64,000 nucleotides of DNA, taken from positions 1,922,001-1,986,000 of the forward strand of contig NZ_QTUB01000001.1 in assembly GCF_003386665.1 (NCBI RefSeq), given 5' to 3'. Position numbers and translations under genes: made by a program. Positions 1 through 8,745 of this stretch are shown in pieces. This DNA comes from Xenorhabdus cabanillasii (GTDB lineage Bacteria > Pseudomonadota > Gammaproteobacteria > Enterobacterales > Enterobacteriaceae). How positions within the stretch are numbered: the first letter of the stretch is position 1; each line of letters starts with the position of its first letter. A model generated the notes under the pieces. That model was given only the letters and a program-made list of their open reading frames with translations. It did not search any database and was not told the DNA's origin.

Positions 1-1125
1 ACTGATGCTGATATTGAAAAGTATTATAAAAATAACCTGTCAAAATATACACAACCAGAAAGGAAGAAATACAGTCTCATCCAGCTTGCGTCTGAAGCCG
101 ATGCAAAATCGATTCTTGATGAATTGAAAAAAGGTGCCGATTTCAGCAAATTGGCAGCAGAAAAATCGACGGATAAATATTCTGCTCAGCAAGGAGGGGA
201 TCTTGGCTGGATGGAAGACAGTTCTTCACCTGATGAGATCAAATCCGCTCATTTAACGGAAAAAGAGCAACTTTCTGATATCATCAAATTATCTAATGGG
301 TATGCAATCTTCCGTTTGGACGACATTAAACCTCAGGTAGTCAAGCCATTAGCGGATGAACGCACAACAATAGAAAAAACGGTAAAACAAGAAAAAGCGA
401 TTGATGCGTTTTATGCATTGCAGAGAAAAGTCAGTGAAGCTGCTGCCAATGATAATGAGTCCTTAGCTGCGGCAGAACAGGCCGCTGGTTATAAAGCGGT
501 TACTACTGATTGGTTTGACCGAGATCATATCCCAGCTGATATTAATTTCAGTCAGGTAGTCCAGGCTATTTTCTTTGGTAATTTGATGGATGATAAAGGC
601 GCTTCAGGAACTAACTCTGATGTAATCTCTGTTGATGGTGACAGGGCCTTTATTATCCGGGTGGATGATGTTAAACCTGAATCCATTCTGCCATTTGAAG
701 AGGCCAAAACTCAGGTTACTGAATTAGTAAAACGTCAAAAAGCTGAAAAACAGTTACAGGCTGATGGTGAAAATCTTCTTACAGCATTAAAAGAAGGTAA
801 AGGCGAACAAGCTCTAAAAGCAGCAGGGCTCCAGTTTGGTGAACCAACCCCAATGACACGTATGCCACAAGCCAACCCGATTACTGATGTGGTATTTACC
901 CTGCCTCATCCTAAAGATGGTAAACCAGCATATGGATTAGCTCATGATGGGCTTGGCAATGCTGTTTTGGTTCAATTGGATAAAGTTGTGCCTGGCTCTG
1001 TTTCAGAAGAGCAGCTTAAACAATATATGATGGTTGAGCAGTACCAGATGGGTAATGCTATGCTGGAATCTTTAGTCGCTAATTTACGTGATAATGCTGA
1101 AATTAAAATAGGGCAAATTGAGTAA
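1..1125 (+). CDS. ppiD: Peptidyl-prolyl isomerase/periplasmic chaperone PpiD, 3' part
   Basis: The reading frame is open from base 1, so the gene starts upstream of the window; 374 residues are visible against about 620 in E. coli PpiD. The visible part begins inside the parvulin-like domain (SAQQGGDLGW is the typical rotamase segment) and runs through the C-terminal SurA-like helical region. PpiD is an inner-membrane-anchored periplasmic chaperone that associates with the SecYEG translocon and helps exported proteins fold; its membrane anchor would lie off the left edge. The TTG near base 124 is internal and not a start. The order ppiD-ybaV-fadM is the conserved one. Confidence 0.93.
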   Translation, partial: TDADIEKYYKNNLSKYTQPERKKYSLIQLASEADAKSILDELKKGADFSKLAAEKSTDKYSAQQGGDLGWMEDSSSPDEIKSAHLTEKEQLSDIIKLSNGYAIFRLDDIKPQVVKPLADERTTIEKTVKQEKAIDAFYALQRKVSEAAANDNESLAAAEQAAGYKAVTTDWFDRDHIPADINFSQVVQAIFFGNLMDDKGASGTNSDVISVDGDRAFIIRVDDVKPESILPFEEAKTQVTELVKRQKAEKQLQADGENLLTALKEGKGEQALKAAGLQFGEPTPMTRMPQANPITDVVFTLPHPKDGKPAYGLAHDGLGNAVLVQLDKVVPGSVSEEQLKQYMMVEQYQMGNAMLESLVANLRDNAEIKIGQIE

Positions 1126-1170
1126 ATTGCGAAGTTACTCGCAACTGATTTTGCAAAACAGTAATTGAAA

Positions 1171-1192
1171 AAGGCCACTTTCGTGGCCTTTC
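1171..1192 (+). terminator. Rho-independent terminator after ppiD
   Basis: A perfect 8-bp stem, AAGGCCAC/GTGGCCTT, closes on a TTTC loop and is followed by a short T tract. It sits 46 bases after the ppiD stop and before the next promoter region. Confidence 0.75.
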
Positions 1193-1272
1193 GCATATTT
1201 GAATCTTTCTTGTTGTTCTGAATTTTTGTTGTGGCACTCTTTCCTCCATCAACAAAACATGGAGACATTTTT

Positions 1273-1656
1273 ATGAAGTATTTAAGGATATTATTTAATT
1301 CATTCATTCTTACTTTTGGTATTAGTATGCCGTTATCTCATGCTATTGCAGCAGGAGAGTCTGTTAATAAAGTGGTACTGACACAATCACCCGATCTGCA
1401 TAAGCCCACTACTGAGAAAAGCGAATCAAGGGATAAGGAAGAAAAAGCGCTCTCAGGAAAAGGAAGTATTAATATCAATACAGCGAATGCTGAAGAATTA
1501 GCGAAAGCACTTAATGGTGTTGGTGCCAAAAAAGCACAGGCAATTATTGAATACCGTGAAAAGTATGGCCCATTCACAGCAATTGAGCAGTTACAGGAAG
1601 TACAAGGCATTGGTCCTGCTTTTATAGAGAAAAACCGGGATAAATTAACCTACTGA
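1273..1656 (+). CDS. ybaV: ComEA-family helix-hairpin-helix protein YbaV
   Basis: A 127-aa exported protein. The start at 1273 is chosen because GGAGA lies about 7 bases upstream and the product then begins with a clean signal peptide (MKYLRILFNSFILTFGISM, cleavage probably near AIA-AGE). After a charged low-complexity linker, the C-terminal ~65 residues form two helix-hairpin-helix motifs (INTANAEELAKALNGVGAKKA and LQEVQGIGPAF), as in the DNA-binding domain of the competence protein ComEA. An in-frame extension to 1231 has no ribosome binding site and would bury the signal peptide. Role in enterobacteria: periplasmic DNA binding is inferred from the family. Confidence 0.85.
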   Translation: MKYLRILFNSFILTFGISMPLSHAIAAGESVNKVVLTQSPDLHKPTTEKSESRDKEEKALSGKGSININTANAEELAKALNGVGAKKAQAIIEYREKYGPFTAIEQLQEVQGIGPAFIEKNRDKLTY

Positions 1657-1661
1657 TTACA

Positions 1662-1703
1662 AGCCCTCTTGATGAATGTGCTGATGATTTTACCAAGAGG
1701 GCT
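1662..1703 (+). terminator. Inverted repeat after ybaV
   Basis: AGCCCTCTTG at 1662-1671 pairs perfectly with CAAGAGGGCT at 1694-1703 across a 22-base loop. No T tract follows, so it is either a weak terminator or a 3'-end stabilising hairpin. Confidence 0.5.
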
Positions 1704-1772
1704 GTGATACTGATCAAGAATAATTGATTAAACGCTATTGTAATTAAAATGTTTTGCTATTGTAAATGAATT

Positions 1773-1789
1773 GACTGGTCAGATGAGTT
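1773..1789 (+). promoter_or_regulatory. Probable FadR operator in front of fadM
   Basis: The 17-mer GACTGGTCAGATGAGTT matches the FadR consensus AACTGGTCNGACNAGTT at all but two defined positions. It lies 15-31 bases upstream of the fadM start codon. In E. coli fadM is a FadR target, which supports the reading; the site itself is seen, its function is inferred. Confidence 0.7.
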
Positions 1790-1804
1790 GAAAGGAAAAT
1801 AGCA

Positions 1805-2215
1805 ATGAGCACGATTATAAAAGTCAGAGGTTATCATATCGATGTTTTTCAGCATGTAAATAATGGACGTTATTTGGAGTTTATGGAGGCGGCTCGATGG
1901 GATTTACTCGCTGAAAGTGACATGTTACGATGGCTAAATAATAATAAAATTGCTTTTATTGTAGCCAATATCAATATTAATTATCGTCATCCTGCTGTAT
2001 TAGGAGATGAGTTGGAAGTGAAATCGTCCTTGCAGGAATTACGTAACAAAAGCGGCTCTTTTTTCCAGGAGATTATACGTAAAGGCGATAACCGAATTAT
2101 CGCCGATTCTATGACTACATTTGTTTGTATTGATTTAAAAACTCAACAAACGTTAGTATTGGAAGGTGAATTAAGAGACAGGTTTGATGAGTTTAAGAAT
2201 GAAGCAGTGAAGTGA
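1805..2215 (+). CDS. fadM: Long-chain acyl-CoA thioesterase III FadM (YbaW)
   Basis: A 136-aa hotdog-fold thioesterase, about the length of E. coli FadM (132 aa). The signature D-x-F-Q-H-V-N-N-G-R-Y near residues 14-24 carries the catalytic Asp of the 4HBT family, and the segment ININYRHPAVLGDEL is nearly identical to E. coli. It hydrolyses long-chain acyl-CoAs that escape beta-oxidation. AAAGGA precedes the ATG by 8 bases. A FadR-like operator overlaps its leader, so induction by fatty acids is likely. It converges on queC. Confidence 0.93.
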   Translation: MSTIIKVRGYHIDVFQHVNNGRYLEFMEAARWDLLAESDMLRWLNNNKIAFIVANININYRHPAVLGDELEVKSSLQELRNKSGSFFQEIIRKGDNRIIADSMTTFVCIDLKTQQTLVLEGELRDRFDEFKNEAVK

Positions 2216-2236
2216 GAGGTATTTTATCCCTCTCAC
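2212..2236. terminator. Bidirectional hairpin between fadM and queC
   Basis: GTGAGAGG at 2212-2219 pairs with CCTCTCAC at 2229-2236. It lies exactly at the junction of two convergent genes, as expected of a shared terminator, though T tracts are short. Confidence 0.55.
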
Positions 2237-2252
2237 TGATAGCCTGAATTAT

Positions 2253-2951
2253 CTAGTCAAGTTGTGTTTTGGATTTCATTTCTGCCATTGTGAGCTTGGT
2301 ATTGTTTAAATAAAGATTTAATCCATTAGCTCGAAGATGGCAGGCGGCGCACTCACTACAACCATCACCCTGTATTCCGTTATAACAAGTGAGAGTTTGA
2401 GTGCGAACAAAATCCAGTTTCTGGTAATAATCAGCTAATGCCCAGGTTTCCGCTTTGTTCAGCCACATTAATGGAGTTTCAAAGCGGATATCTCTGGCGA
2501 TACCGAGACAAACGGCATTATTCAGGGACTTGACAAACTCATCGCGACAATCAGGATAGCCGGAAAAATCAGTTTCACAAACACCGGTGATAACGGCTTC
2601 AGCTTCAACCTGATATGCATAAATTGCTGCCAGAGTTAAAAACAAAATATTACGACCGGGAACAAATGTATTCGGTAGGCCACTTTTTTCGCTTTCGCTG
2701 AAATCTGGTACGGGAATGTTATCTCTTGTCAGGCTGCTGATAGCAAGCTCATTCAATAAAGTAACATCAAGTACCTTATGAGCAGCCGCTCCTAGCTCTT
2801 TACTGATACGGCTGGCAACATCAATTTCAGCTCGGTGGCGTTGACCATAGTCAAAAGTGACACAGTGAACCTCATCATATTGGTGAAGTGCTTGAATTAA
2901 ACAAGTGGTGGAATCTTGTCCACCACTGAATACAACAACAGCTCGTTTCAT
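2253..2951 (-). CDS. queC: 7-cyano-7-deazaguanine synthase QueC
   Basis: A 232-aa ATP-dependent enzyme that converts 7-carboxy-7-deazaguanine to preQ0 in queuosine tRNA modification. The PP-loop SGGQDS is at residues 9-14 and the zinc-binding cysteines are C189, C198, C201 and C204. Length equals that of E. coli QueC. Its start lies 32 bases after the stop of the upstream PLP-enzyme gene on the same strand, so co-transcription is possible. An AGAGGCAGG-type ribosome binding site precedes the ATG. Confidence 0.95.
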   Translation of the reverse strand: MKRAVVVFSGGQDSTTCLIQALHQYDEVHCVTFDYGQRHRAEIDVASRISKELGAAAHKVLDVTLLNELAISSLTRDNIPVPDFSESEKSGLPNTFVPGRNILFLTLAAIYAYQVEAEAVITGVCETDFSGYPDCRDEFVKSLNNAVCLGIARDIRFETPLMWLNKAETWALADYYQKLDFVRTQTLTCYNGIQGDGCSECAACHLRANGLNLYLNNTKLTMAEMKSKTQLD

Positions 2952-2983
2952 GATACCTGCCTCTTTAAATTGAAGGAGATATG

Positions 2984-4036
2984 TTACTCATAACTATTGA
3001 GCTTGGGTAGTTGCGTGAGATATAGCGTGATGTCACCGATATTATTTTTGACCCATTCCGGGTTGTAATAAGTATCAAGGTAACGCTCCCCGCTATCACA
3101 TAACAATGTCACGATTGAACCCTGCTGGTTGTTGTCATGCATTTGTTTGGCTAGTTGCAAAGCACCCCAGACATTGGTTCCTGTTGATGCTCCCGTTTTT
3201 CTGCCAATGAGCTTTTCGAGCCAGTAGATGGTGGCAATTGAAGCACAATCAGGAACTTGGAGCATGTCATTGATAACATGAGGTATAAAAGATGGTTCGG
3301 CACGCGGACGCCCGATACCTTCGATTTTACTGCTTGTATTTTTGCGTATTTGTCTGCAATTTTGGTGATAGCAGTCGTAGAAAACGGAGTTCTCAGGATC
3401 AACAACAATGAGTTTAGTGTTATATCCTTGATAACGCATATAACGGCCAAGTGTTGCGGACGTTCCGCCAGTCCCTGCACTCATGACAATATAAGTTGGC
3501 TCAGAGAATGGTTCTAATTCCATTTGACGGAAAATGCTTTCTGCAATGTTATTGTTACCACGCCAGTCAGTGGCTCGTTCAGCATAAGTGAATTGATCCA
3601 TATAATGACCATTCAGTTCTTTTGCCAGGCGTTCTGACTCTTCATAAATCTGGACTGAATGTTCTACAAAGTGGCATTTACCGCCGTAAAATTCGATTTC
3701 CTGAATTTTGCGTCTAGCAGTACAAGCGGGCATCACTGCGATAAAAGGCAAGCCAAGTAAACGAGCAAAATAGGCTTCAGAAACAGCAGTACTGCCGGAT
3801 GAGGCTTCAATAATGGGAGTTCCTTCATCTATCCAACCATTACTGAGTGCATAAAGGAAAAGGGAGCGTGCAAGTCGGTGTTTAAGACTACCAGTGGGAT
3901 GAGTGCTTTCATCTTTGAGATACAGATAAACTCCAGGAAACATGGGAAGATTGAGTTTAATCAGATGTGTATCAGCACTGCGTTGATAATCAGCTTGAAT
4001 AGATTTTATGGCATTGGTAGCCCATAAAGACGACAT
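2984..4036 (-). CDS. PLP-dependent cysteine synthase-family enzyme, probable L-cysteine desulfhydrase
   Basis: A 350-aa fold-type II PLP enzyme. I prefer the ATG at 4036 because a CCGGGG ribosome binding site lies about 9 bases upstream; the in-frame ATG at 4060 has none. The internal aldimine lysine is K52 in TGSLKHR, the substrate loop is EASSGSTA, and the phosphate-binding glycine loop is SAGTGGT. It is longer than CysK/CysM and belongs to the branch often found beside a DecR-like regulator. The divergent Lrp-type gene next to it fits a cysteine-induced cysteine-degrading pair like CcdA/CcdR described in Pantoea. Catalytic direction (synthesis or desulfhydration) cannot be told from sequence. 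Confidence 0.75.
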   Translation of the reverse strand: MSSLWATNAIKSIQADYQRSADTHLIKLNLPMFPGVYLYLKDESTHPTGSLKHRLARSLFLYALSNGWIDEGTPIIEASSGSTAVSEAYFARLLGLPFIAVMPACTARRKIQEIEFYGGKCHFVEHSVQIYEESERLAKELNGHYMDQFTYAERATDWRGNNNIAESIFRQMELEPFSEPTYIVMSAGTGGTSATLGRYMRYQGYNTKLIVVDPENSVFYDCYHQNCRQIRKNTSSKIEGIGRPRAEPSFIPHVINDMLQVPDCASIATIYWLEKLIGRKTGASTGTNVWGALQLAKQMHDNNQQGSIVTLLCDSGERYLDTYYNPEWVKNNIGDITLYLTQLPKLNSYE

Positions 4037-4156
4037 AAATTGACCCCGGATAAAATACATTTTGACGTATAGATTACTCTTACATTCGGAGAAATAGATT
4101 GTTATTTTTCTGATATTGCATTTTATTTTTAGGAAATATTTCTACAGGATATAGGT

Positions 4157-4618
4157 ATGTTAGATAAAACAGACCGTAAGCTACTAGAGCTGCTTCAACA
4201 AGATTGTAGTCTGTCCTTAAATGCGTTGGCAGAAGCCGTTAATTTGACATCTACACCGTGCTGGAAACGTCTTAAACGGCTTGAAGATGAAGGATATATT
4301 GTTGGAAAAGTTGCATTACTTAATGGTGAAAAACTTGGGTTAAGCTTGACTGTGATTGTGATGATAAAAACTCAACAGCATAGTAGCGAATGGTATGAGC
4401 AGTTTGTTTCTTTTGTTAAAGAGATGCCGGAAGTCTTAACTTTCTATCGTATGGCGGGGGAATATGATTATTTAATGCACGTAGAAGTTGTTGATATGAA
4501 AAGTTATGACCATTTCTACAAACGCATGGTTAATGGGATCCCTGGTTTGATTGATGTAACATCAAACTTTGCAATGGAAAAAATAAAATATACAACGGCG
4601 TTACCCATACCAGATTAG
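4157..4618 (+). CDS. decR: Lrp/AsnC-family cysteine-responsive regulator DecR (YbaO)
   Basis: A 153-aa regulator with an N-terminal winged helix-turn-helix ([23 protein letters not shown], residues ~20-42) and a C-terminal RAM ligand-binding domain. E. coli DecR activates cysteine detoxification. The regulator is divergent from the PLP enzyme at 2984-4036, with 120 bases between the two start codons, so it most likely controls that gene. It lies 67 bases upstream of mdlA on the same strand, as in E. coli. AGGA precedes the ATG. Confidence 0.88.
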   Translation: MLDKTDRKLLELLQQDCSLSLNALAEAVNLTSTPCWKRLKRLEDEGYIVGKVALLNGEKLGLSLTVIVMIKTQQHSSEWYEQFVSFVKEMPEVLTFYRMAGEYDYLMHVEVVDMKSYDHFYKRMVNGIPGLIDVTSNFAMEKIKYTTALPIPD

Positions 4619-4685
4619 ATAATTATTTAAATCTCTTTGGTGAAGTAGTTGCTGATCCTTTCATTTTTACCTCGGGAATAGGTTT

Positions 4686-6434
4686 GTGAGATTATTTTCT
4701 CAATTAAGTTGGTATTTTTTCAGTGAATGGCGTCGCTATTTAGGTGCTGTCATTTTTCTTGTGATGATTGCGATATTGCAATTAATTCCACCTCGTTTGG
4801 TTGGAATTATTGTTGATGGCATCAGCGCAAAAACAATGTCATCCAGTCATTTATTGATGTGGATAAGCATTATGCTCATCATTGCGCTGGCCATATATGG
4901 TCTACGGTACGTTTGGCGGGTATGGCTATTTGGTGCCTCTTATCGATTAGCTGTTAAGTTGCGCAGTGATTTCTATCAGAGATTGAGCAGCCAAAATCCT
5001 GAATTCTATTTACGCCATAGAACGGGGGATTTAATCGCCAGGGCGACCAATGATGTTGATAGAGTTGTTTTTGCCGCAGGTGAGGGAGTACTTACTTTAG
5101 TTGATGCTTTGGTAATGGGGTGTGCTGTACTCATTGTGATGAGTGTGGAGATCAGTTGGCAATTGACACTATTATCACTGTTACCTATGCCTATTATGGC
5201 ATTAGTGATTAAACGATATGGTCAACAACTTCACCATCGTTTCAAGTTGGCTCAAGGCGCTTTTTCTGCGCTTAATAACCACGCTCAGGAAAGCCTGACC
5301 AGTATTCGAATGATAAAGGCTTTTGGGCTGGAAGAGTTACAATCCAGTCAGTTCGAAGAAGTAGCCACTGAGGCAGGACGTAAAAATATGCGTGTTGCAC
5401 GTGTGGATGCACGCTTTGACCCTATTATCTTCATTGCTATCGCGCTTGCAAATTTATTGGCTGTTGGTGGTGGAAGTTGGATGGTTGTGAATGGTTCTCT
5501 GACATTGGGAGAACTGACCAGCTTTGTCATGTACTTGGGGCTAATGATTTGGCCTATGCTGGCGCTGGCATGGATGTTCAATATTGTTGAGCGTGGCAGT
5601 GCTGCATATACACGGATCCGTAGCTTGTTACAAGAGCCTCTGGTGATTGAGGATGGTTCACACTCTTTATCCGCTGAGCGCGGGACATTGATAGCAAATA
5701 TCAACTCCTTTGTTTATCCAGAGCATAGTGTACCTGTTCTGCGAGATATTCGTTTTCAGTTACTTCCGGGTCAATTATTGGGAATTTGTGGTCCGACGGG
5801 GGCAGGAAAAAGTACGTTGCTTGCTTTATTACAACGCCAGTTTGATATTGCTGATGGCAAGATACTGTTTCAATCCCGCAATGTTTCTACACTCAGGCTG
5901 GAAGAGTGGCGATCACGATTGGCGGTTGTGAATCAGACTCCTTTTCTATTTTCGGACACGGTTGCGGGGAATATTGCCCTAGGGTGTCCTGATGCTACTC
6001 AAGAACAAATCGAAGAAGTAGCCCGTTTGGCGAATGTGCATGATGATATTTTGCAGTTACCACAAGGTTATCAAACTGAAGTTGGAGAGCGGGGAGTAAT
6101 GCTTTCTGGTGGGCAAAAACAACGTATTTCTATCGCAAGAGCATTGCTATTAGATGCAGAAATTTTGATCCTGGATGATGCGCTTTCTGCTGTAGATGGT
6201 CAGACTGAGCATCGTATCATGAAAAATCTCAGCCAATGGCGGCAGCAACGTACTGTTATTATTAGCGCACATAGATTATCAGCTTTAGTAGAAGCAGATA
6301 ATGTTTTGGTCATGCAAAATGGTACGATTTCTCAGCAGGGGCAGCATAAACGGCTTATTGCGCAATCTGGTTGGTATTCAGATATGTACCACTACCAACA
6401 ACTTGAAGCCGCATTGGATGGTCAATATGAATAA
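4686..6434 (+). CDS. mdlA: ABC transporter half-molecule MdlA (permease-ATPase)
   Basis: A 582-aa exporter half-transporter: six membrane segments in residues ~1-300 and a nucleotide-binding domain after ~330, with Walker A GPTGAGKS near 369-376, signature LSGGQKQR near 473 and Walker B ILILDDA. The start is GTG at 4686; the protein then begins [10 protein letters not shown] as E. coli MdlA does, and GGGAATAGG precedes it. Pairs with MdlB as a heterodimeric exporter of unknown substrate. The stop overlaps the mdlB start (ATGAATAA), indicating translational coupling. Confidence 0.93.
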   Translation: MRLFSQLSWYFFSEWRRYLGAVIFLVMIAILQLIPPRLVGIIVDGISAKTMSSSHLLMWISIMLIIALAIYGLRYVWRVWLFGASYRLAVKLRSDFYQRLSSQNPEFYLRHRTGDLIARATNDVDRVVFAAGEGVLTLVDALVMGCAVLIVMSVEISWQLTLLSLLPMPIMALVIKRYGQQLHHRFKLAQGAFSALNNHAQESLTSIRMIKAFGLEELQSSQFEEVATEAGRKNMRVARVDARFDPIIFIAIALANLLAVGGGSWMVVNGSLTLGELTSFVMYLGLMIWPMLALAWMFNIVERGSAAYTRIRSLLQEPLVIEDGSHSLSAERGTLIANINSFVYPEHSVPVLRDIRFQLLPGQLLGICGPTGAGKSTLLALLQRQFDIADGKILFQSRNVSTLRLEEWRSRLAVVNQTPFLFSDTVAGNIALGCPDATQEQIEEVARLANVHDDILQLPQGYQTEVGERGVMLSGGQKQRISIARALLLDAEILILDDALSAVDGQTEHRIMKNLSQWRQQRTVIISAHRLSALVEADNVLVMQNGTISQQGQHKRLIAQSGWYSDMYHYQQLEAALDGQYE

Positions 6435-8212
6435 TACTGATATGGAGAAGTCTGATACGCGTAAACTCTGGTCATCGTTAAAACGTCTGTTGGCTTACAG
6501 TAAAAACTACCGTAAGCCAATTGGTCTGGCTGTATTGATGTTATGGATTGCTGCATTGGCTGAAGTTAGTGGTCCGATGATTATCAGCTATTTTATCGAT
6601 AACATAGTTTCAACTGGCAATCTTCCACTTGATGTTGTTAGTGGTCTTGCGGTTGTGTTTTTGATATTACAGTTGGTGGCGGCTGCTTTACATTATTTCC
6701 AGTCTTTGTTGTTTAATCAGGCATCTATTGGCGTTGTACAGCAGATCAGGACGGATGTCATGGATTCAGCCCTGCGTCAGCCTCTGAGCACTTTCGATAA
6801 CCAACCTGTTGGGCAATTAATATCTCGTGTGACGAATGATACTGAGGTTATCAAAGATCTATTTGTGAATGTCATCCCTACTGTTTTTCGTAGTGTTGCT
6901 CTGATTGGGGCAATGTTGATAGCAATGTTCTTTTTGGATTGGCGTATGGCATGTGTTGCACTGACGATCTTTCCTGCTGTTTTTCTTGTGATGATAATTT
7001 ATCAGCGTTTCAGTACACCGATTGTTCGACGGGTTAGAGTGTATCTTGCTGATATTAACAATGTTTTTAATGAGACTATTAATGGCATGACTGTCATTCA
7101 GCAATTTCGTCAGCAAGCGCGTTTTGGTGAGAAATTGTTTGCCATTAATCGGGCTCACTATCAGGCGCGTATGCAGGCATTACGATTGGATGGCATTCTG
7201 TTAAGACCTTTATTGAGCCTGTTTTCTGCCGCAGTGTTGTGTGGTCTACTGTTATTGTTTGGTTTTCAGGGAACAGATTTTATTGGGGTTGGTGTATTGT
7301 ATGCATTTATCAGTTATCTTGGACGCCTAAATGAACCGCTTATTGAGCTGACAGCACAACAATCGTTATTACAGCAAGCCGTGGTCTCAGGTGAACGGGT
7401 TTTTGAGTTAATGGATAGTCCACAGCAACAGTATGGTGTTGATCAACAAGCTTTGGTGAGTGGCAGAATTGATGTCGAAAACTTAAGCTTTTCCTATCGT
7501 AATGACAAAGTTGTGTTACATAATATCAATCTGCATGTTCCGTCACGGGGCTTTATTGCGCTTGTTGGGCATACAGGGAGTGGTAAAAGTACGTTGGCCA
7601 ATTTGCTGATGGGGTATTACCCATGGCAAGACGGTGATATTTATCTTGATGGACGATCAGTATCTTCTTTCTCTCATACTGTTTTGCGCAATGGTGTGGC
7701 AATAGTTCAACAAGATCCTGTTGTCCTGGCTGCCTCATTCTTCGACAATATTACGTTAGGGCGGGATATTAGTGAGGAAAAAGTCTGGCAGGTTTCTGGA
7801 AGTTGTACAACTGGCTGAGTTTGTTCGCAAGTTACCAAGGGGTATAAGTTCAAGGTTGGGGGAACAAGGAAATACTCTTTCTGCTGGACAAAAACAGCTT
7901 TTGGCAATGGCTCGGGTTTTGGTGCAAACACCGCAAATTCTGATTTTGGATGAAGCGACAGCGAATATTGATTCAGGAACAGAACAATCAGTACAACAAG
8001 CTCTACGGATGATCCGTAAACATACAACCTTAGTGGTTATAGCTCACCGCCTTTCAACGATTGTTGAGGCTGATTCTATATTCGTGCTGCATCGTGGTGC
8101 AATTGTAGAGCAAGGTCAGCATCAACAGCTATTGGCAAGGCGTGGCCGCTATTACCAGATGTATCAGCTTCAACAGGTTGGTGAAACCTTAAATGAACCT
8201 CTGCACATTTAG
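6427..8212 (+). pseudogene. mdlB: mdlB, ABC transporter half-molecule, interrupted by a frameshift
   Basis: Together the two frames cover the full ~593-aa MdlB family length. Frame 1 runs from the ATG at 6427 (overlapping the mdlA stop) through the membrane domain, Walker A (GHTGSGKST) and Q-loop to [11 protein letters not shown], then leaves the family. Frame 2 resumes with LEVVQLAEF and carries the signature LSAGQKQ, Walker B ILILDEA and the H-loop. The switch maps to the three T residues at 7793-7795, where two would restore the frame. As read, MdlB would lack half of its ATPase. A single homopolymer base makes sequencing error as likely as true inactivation. Confidence 0.85.
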
Positions 8213-8218
8213 TGTGCA
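8202..8218 (+). promoter_or_regulatory. NtrC (GlnG) binding site for glnK-amtB
   Basis: TGCACATTTAGTGTGCA has perfect TGCAC/GTGCA half-sites with the 7-base spacing of NtrC enhancers. It overlaps the mdlB stop codon and lies about 120 bases upstream of the sigma-54 promoter, a usual enhancer distance. Confidence 0.75.
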
Positions 8219-8222
8219 TATC

Positions 8223-8247
8223 GGGAGTGACTGAAAAGGTTACTCCC
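8223..8247 (+). terminator. Possible mdlAB terminator
   Basis: GGGAGTGAC and GTTACTCCC form a 9-bp stem with one G-T pair and a 7-base loop just after mdlB. The following bases are only moderately T-rich. Confidence 0.45.
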
Positions 8248-8312
8248 TGCCTTATATTTCCTATCAATACGAATTATTTGTAACCATCTGATTAAAAACA
8301 TTTTTAAATTCT

Positions 8313-8328
8313 TGGCATTCTCTTTGCA
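8313..8328 (+). promoter_or_regulatory. Sigma-54 promoter of glnK-amtB
   Basis: TGGCATTCTCTTTGCA has GG and GC separated by exactly 10 bases, the invariant -24/-12 spacing. With the NtrC site upstream it forms the classical nitrogen-limitation promoter. Confidence 0.85.
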
Positions 8329-8391
8329 AATATCTTTGTAATGCGTTCCTGCAAATACCATTTTACAAATACAGATAAAAACGGGGGGAGT

Positions 8392-8730
8392 ATGAAACTG
8401 ATCACTACCATCATTAAGCCCTTTAAATTAGAAGAAGTACGGGAAGCTCTTTCTGATATAGGTATACAGGGCATGACCGTTACAGAAGTAAAGGGATTTG
8501 GGCGTCAAAAAGGTCATTCAGAGCTTTATCGAGGAGCAGAATACAGTGTCAATTTCTTGCCCAAAGTAAAAATTGATATAGCTACCCATGATGAACGAGT
8601 AGAAGAAATCATTCATGTTATAAAACAAGCTGCTTTCACTGGGAAAATGGGAGATGGCAAGATTTTTGTCTTTGAATTACAGCATGCTGTCAGGATCAGG
8701 ACAGATGAAACGAATGATGCGGCACTGTGA
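8392..8730 (+). CDS. glnK: Nitrogen regulatory PII protein GlnK
   Basis: A 112-aa PII protein. The start at 8392 is set by a GGGGGGAG ribosome binding site and the invariant MKLITTIIKPFKLEEV; an upstream in-frame extension lies in the promoter leader. The uridylylated tyrosine is Y51 in the T-loop RGAEYSV, and the B-loop TGKMGDGKIFV binds ATP/ADP. GlnK docks on AmtB and blocks ammonium uptake when nitrogen is plentiful. Co-transcribed with amtB from a sigma-54/NtrC promoter. Confidence 0.96.
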   Translation: MKLITTIIKPFKLEEVREALSDIGIQGMTVTEVKGFGRQKGHSELYRGAEYSVNFLPKVKIDIATHDERVEEIIHVIKQAAFTGKMGDGKIFVFELQHAVRIRTDETNDAAL

Positions 8731-8745
8731 ATGGGGAGGTGAAAA

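Noticed and set aside
7772-8212. Separate ABC ATPase gene downstream of mdlB
   Set aside because: It lacks Walker A and is simply the frameshifted C-terminal part of MdlB.
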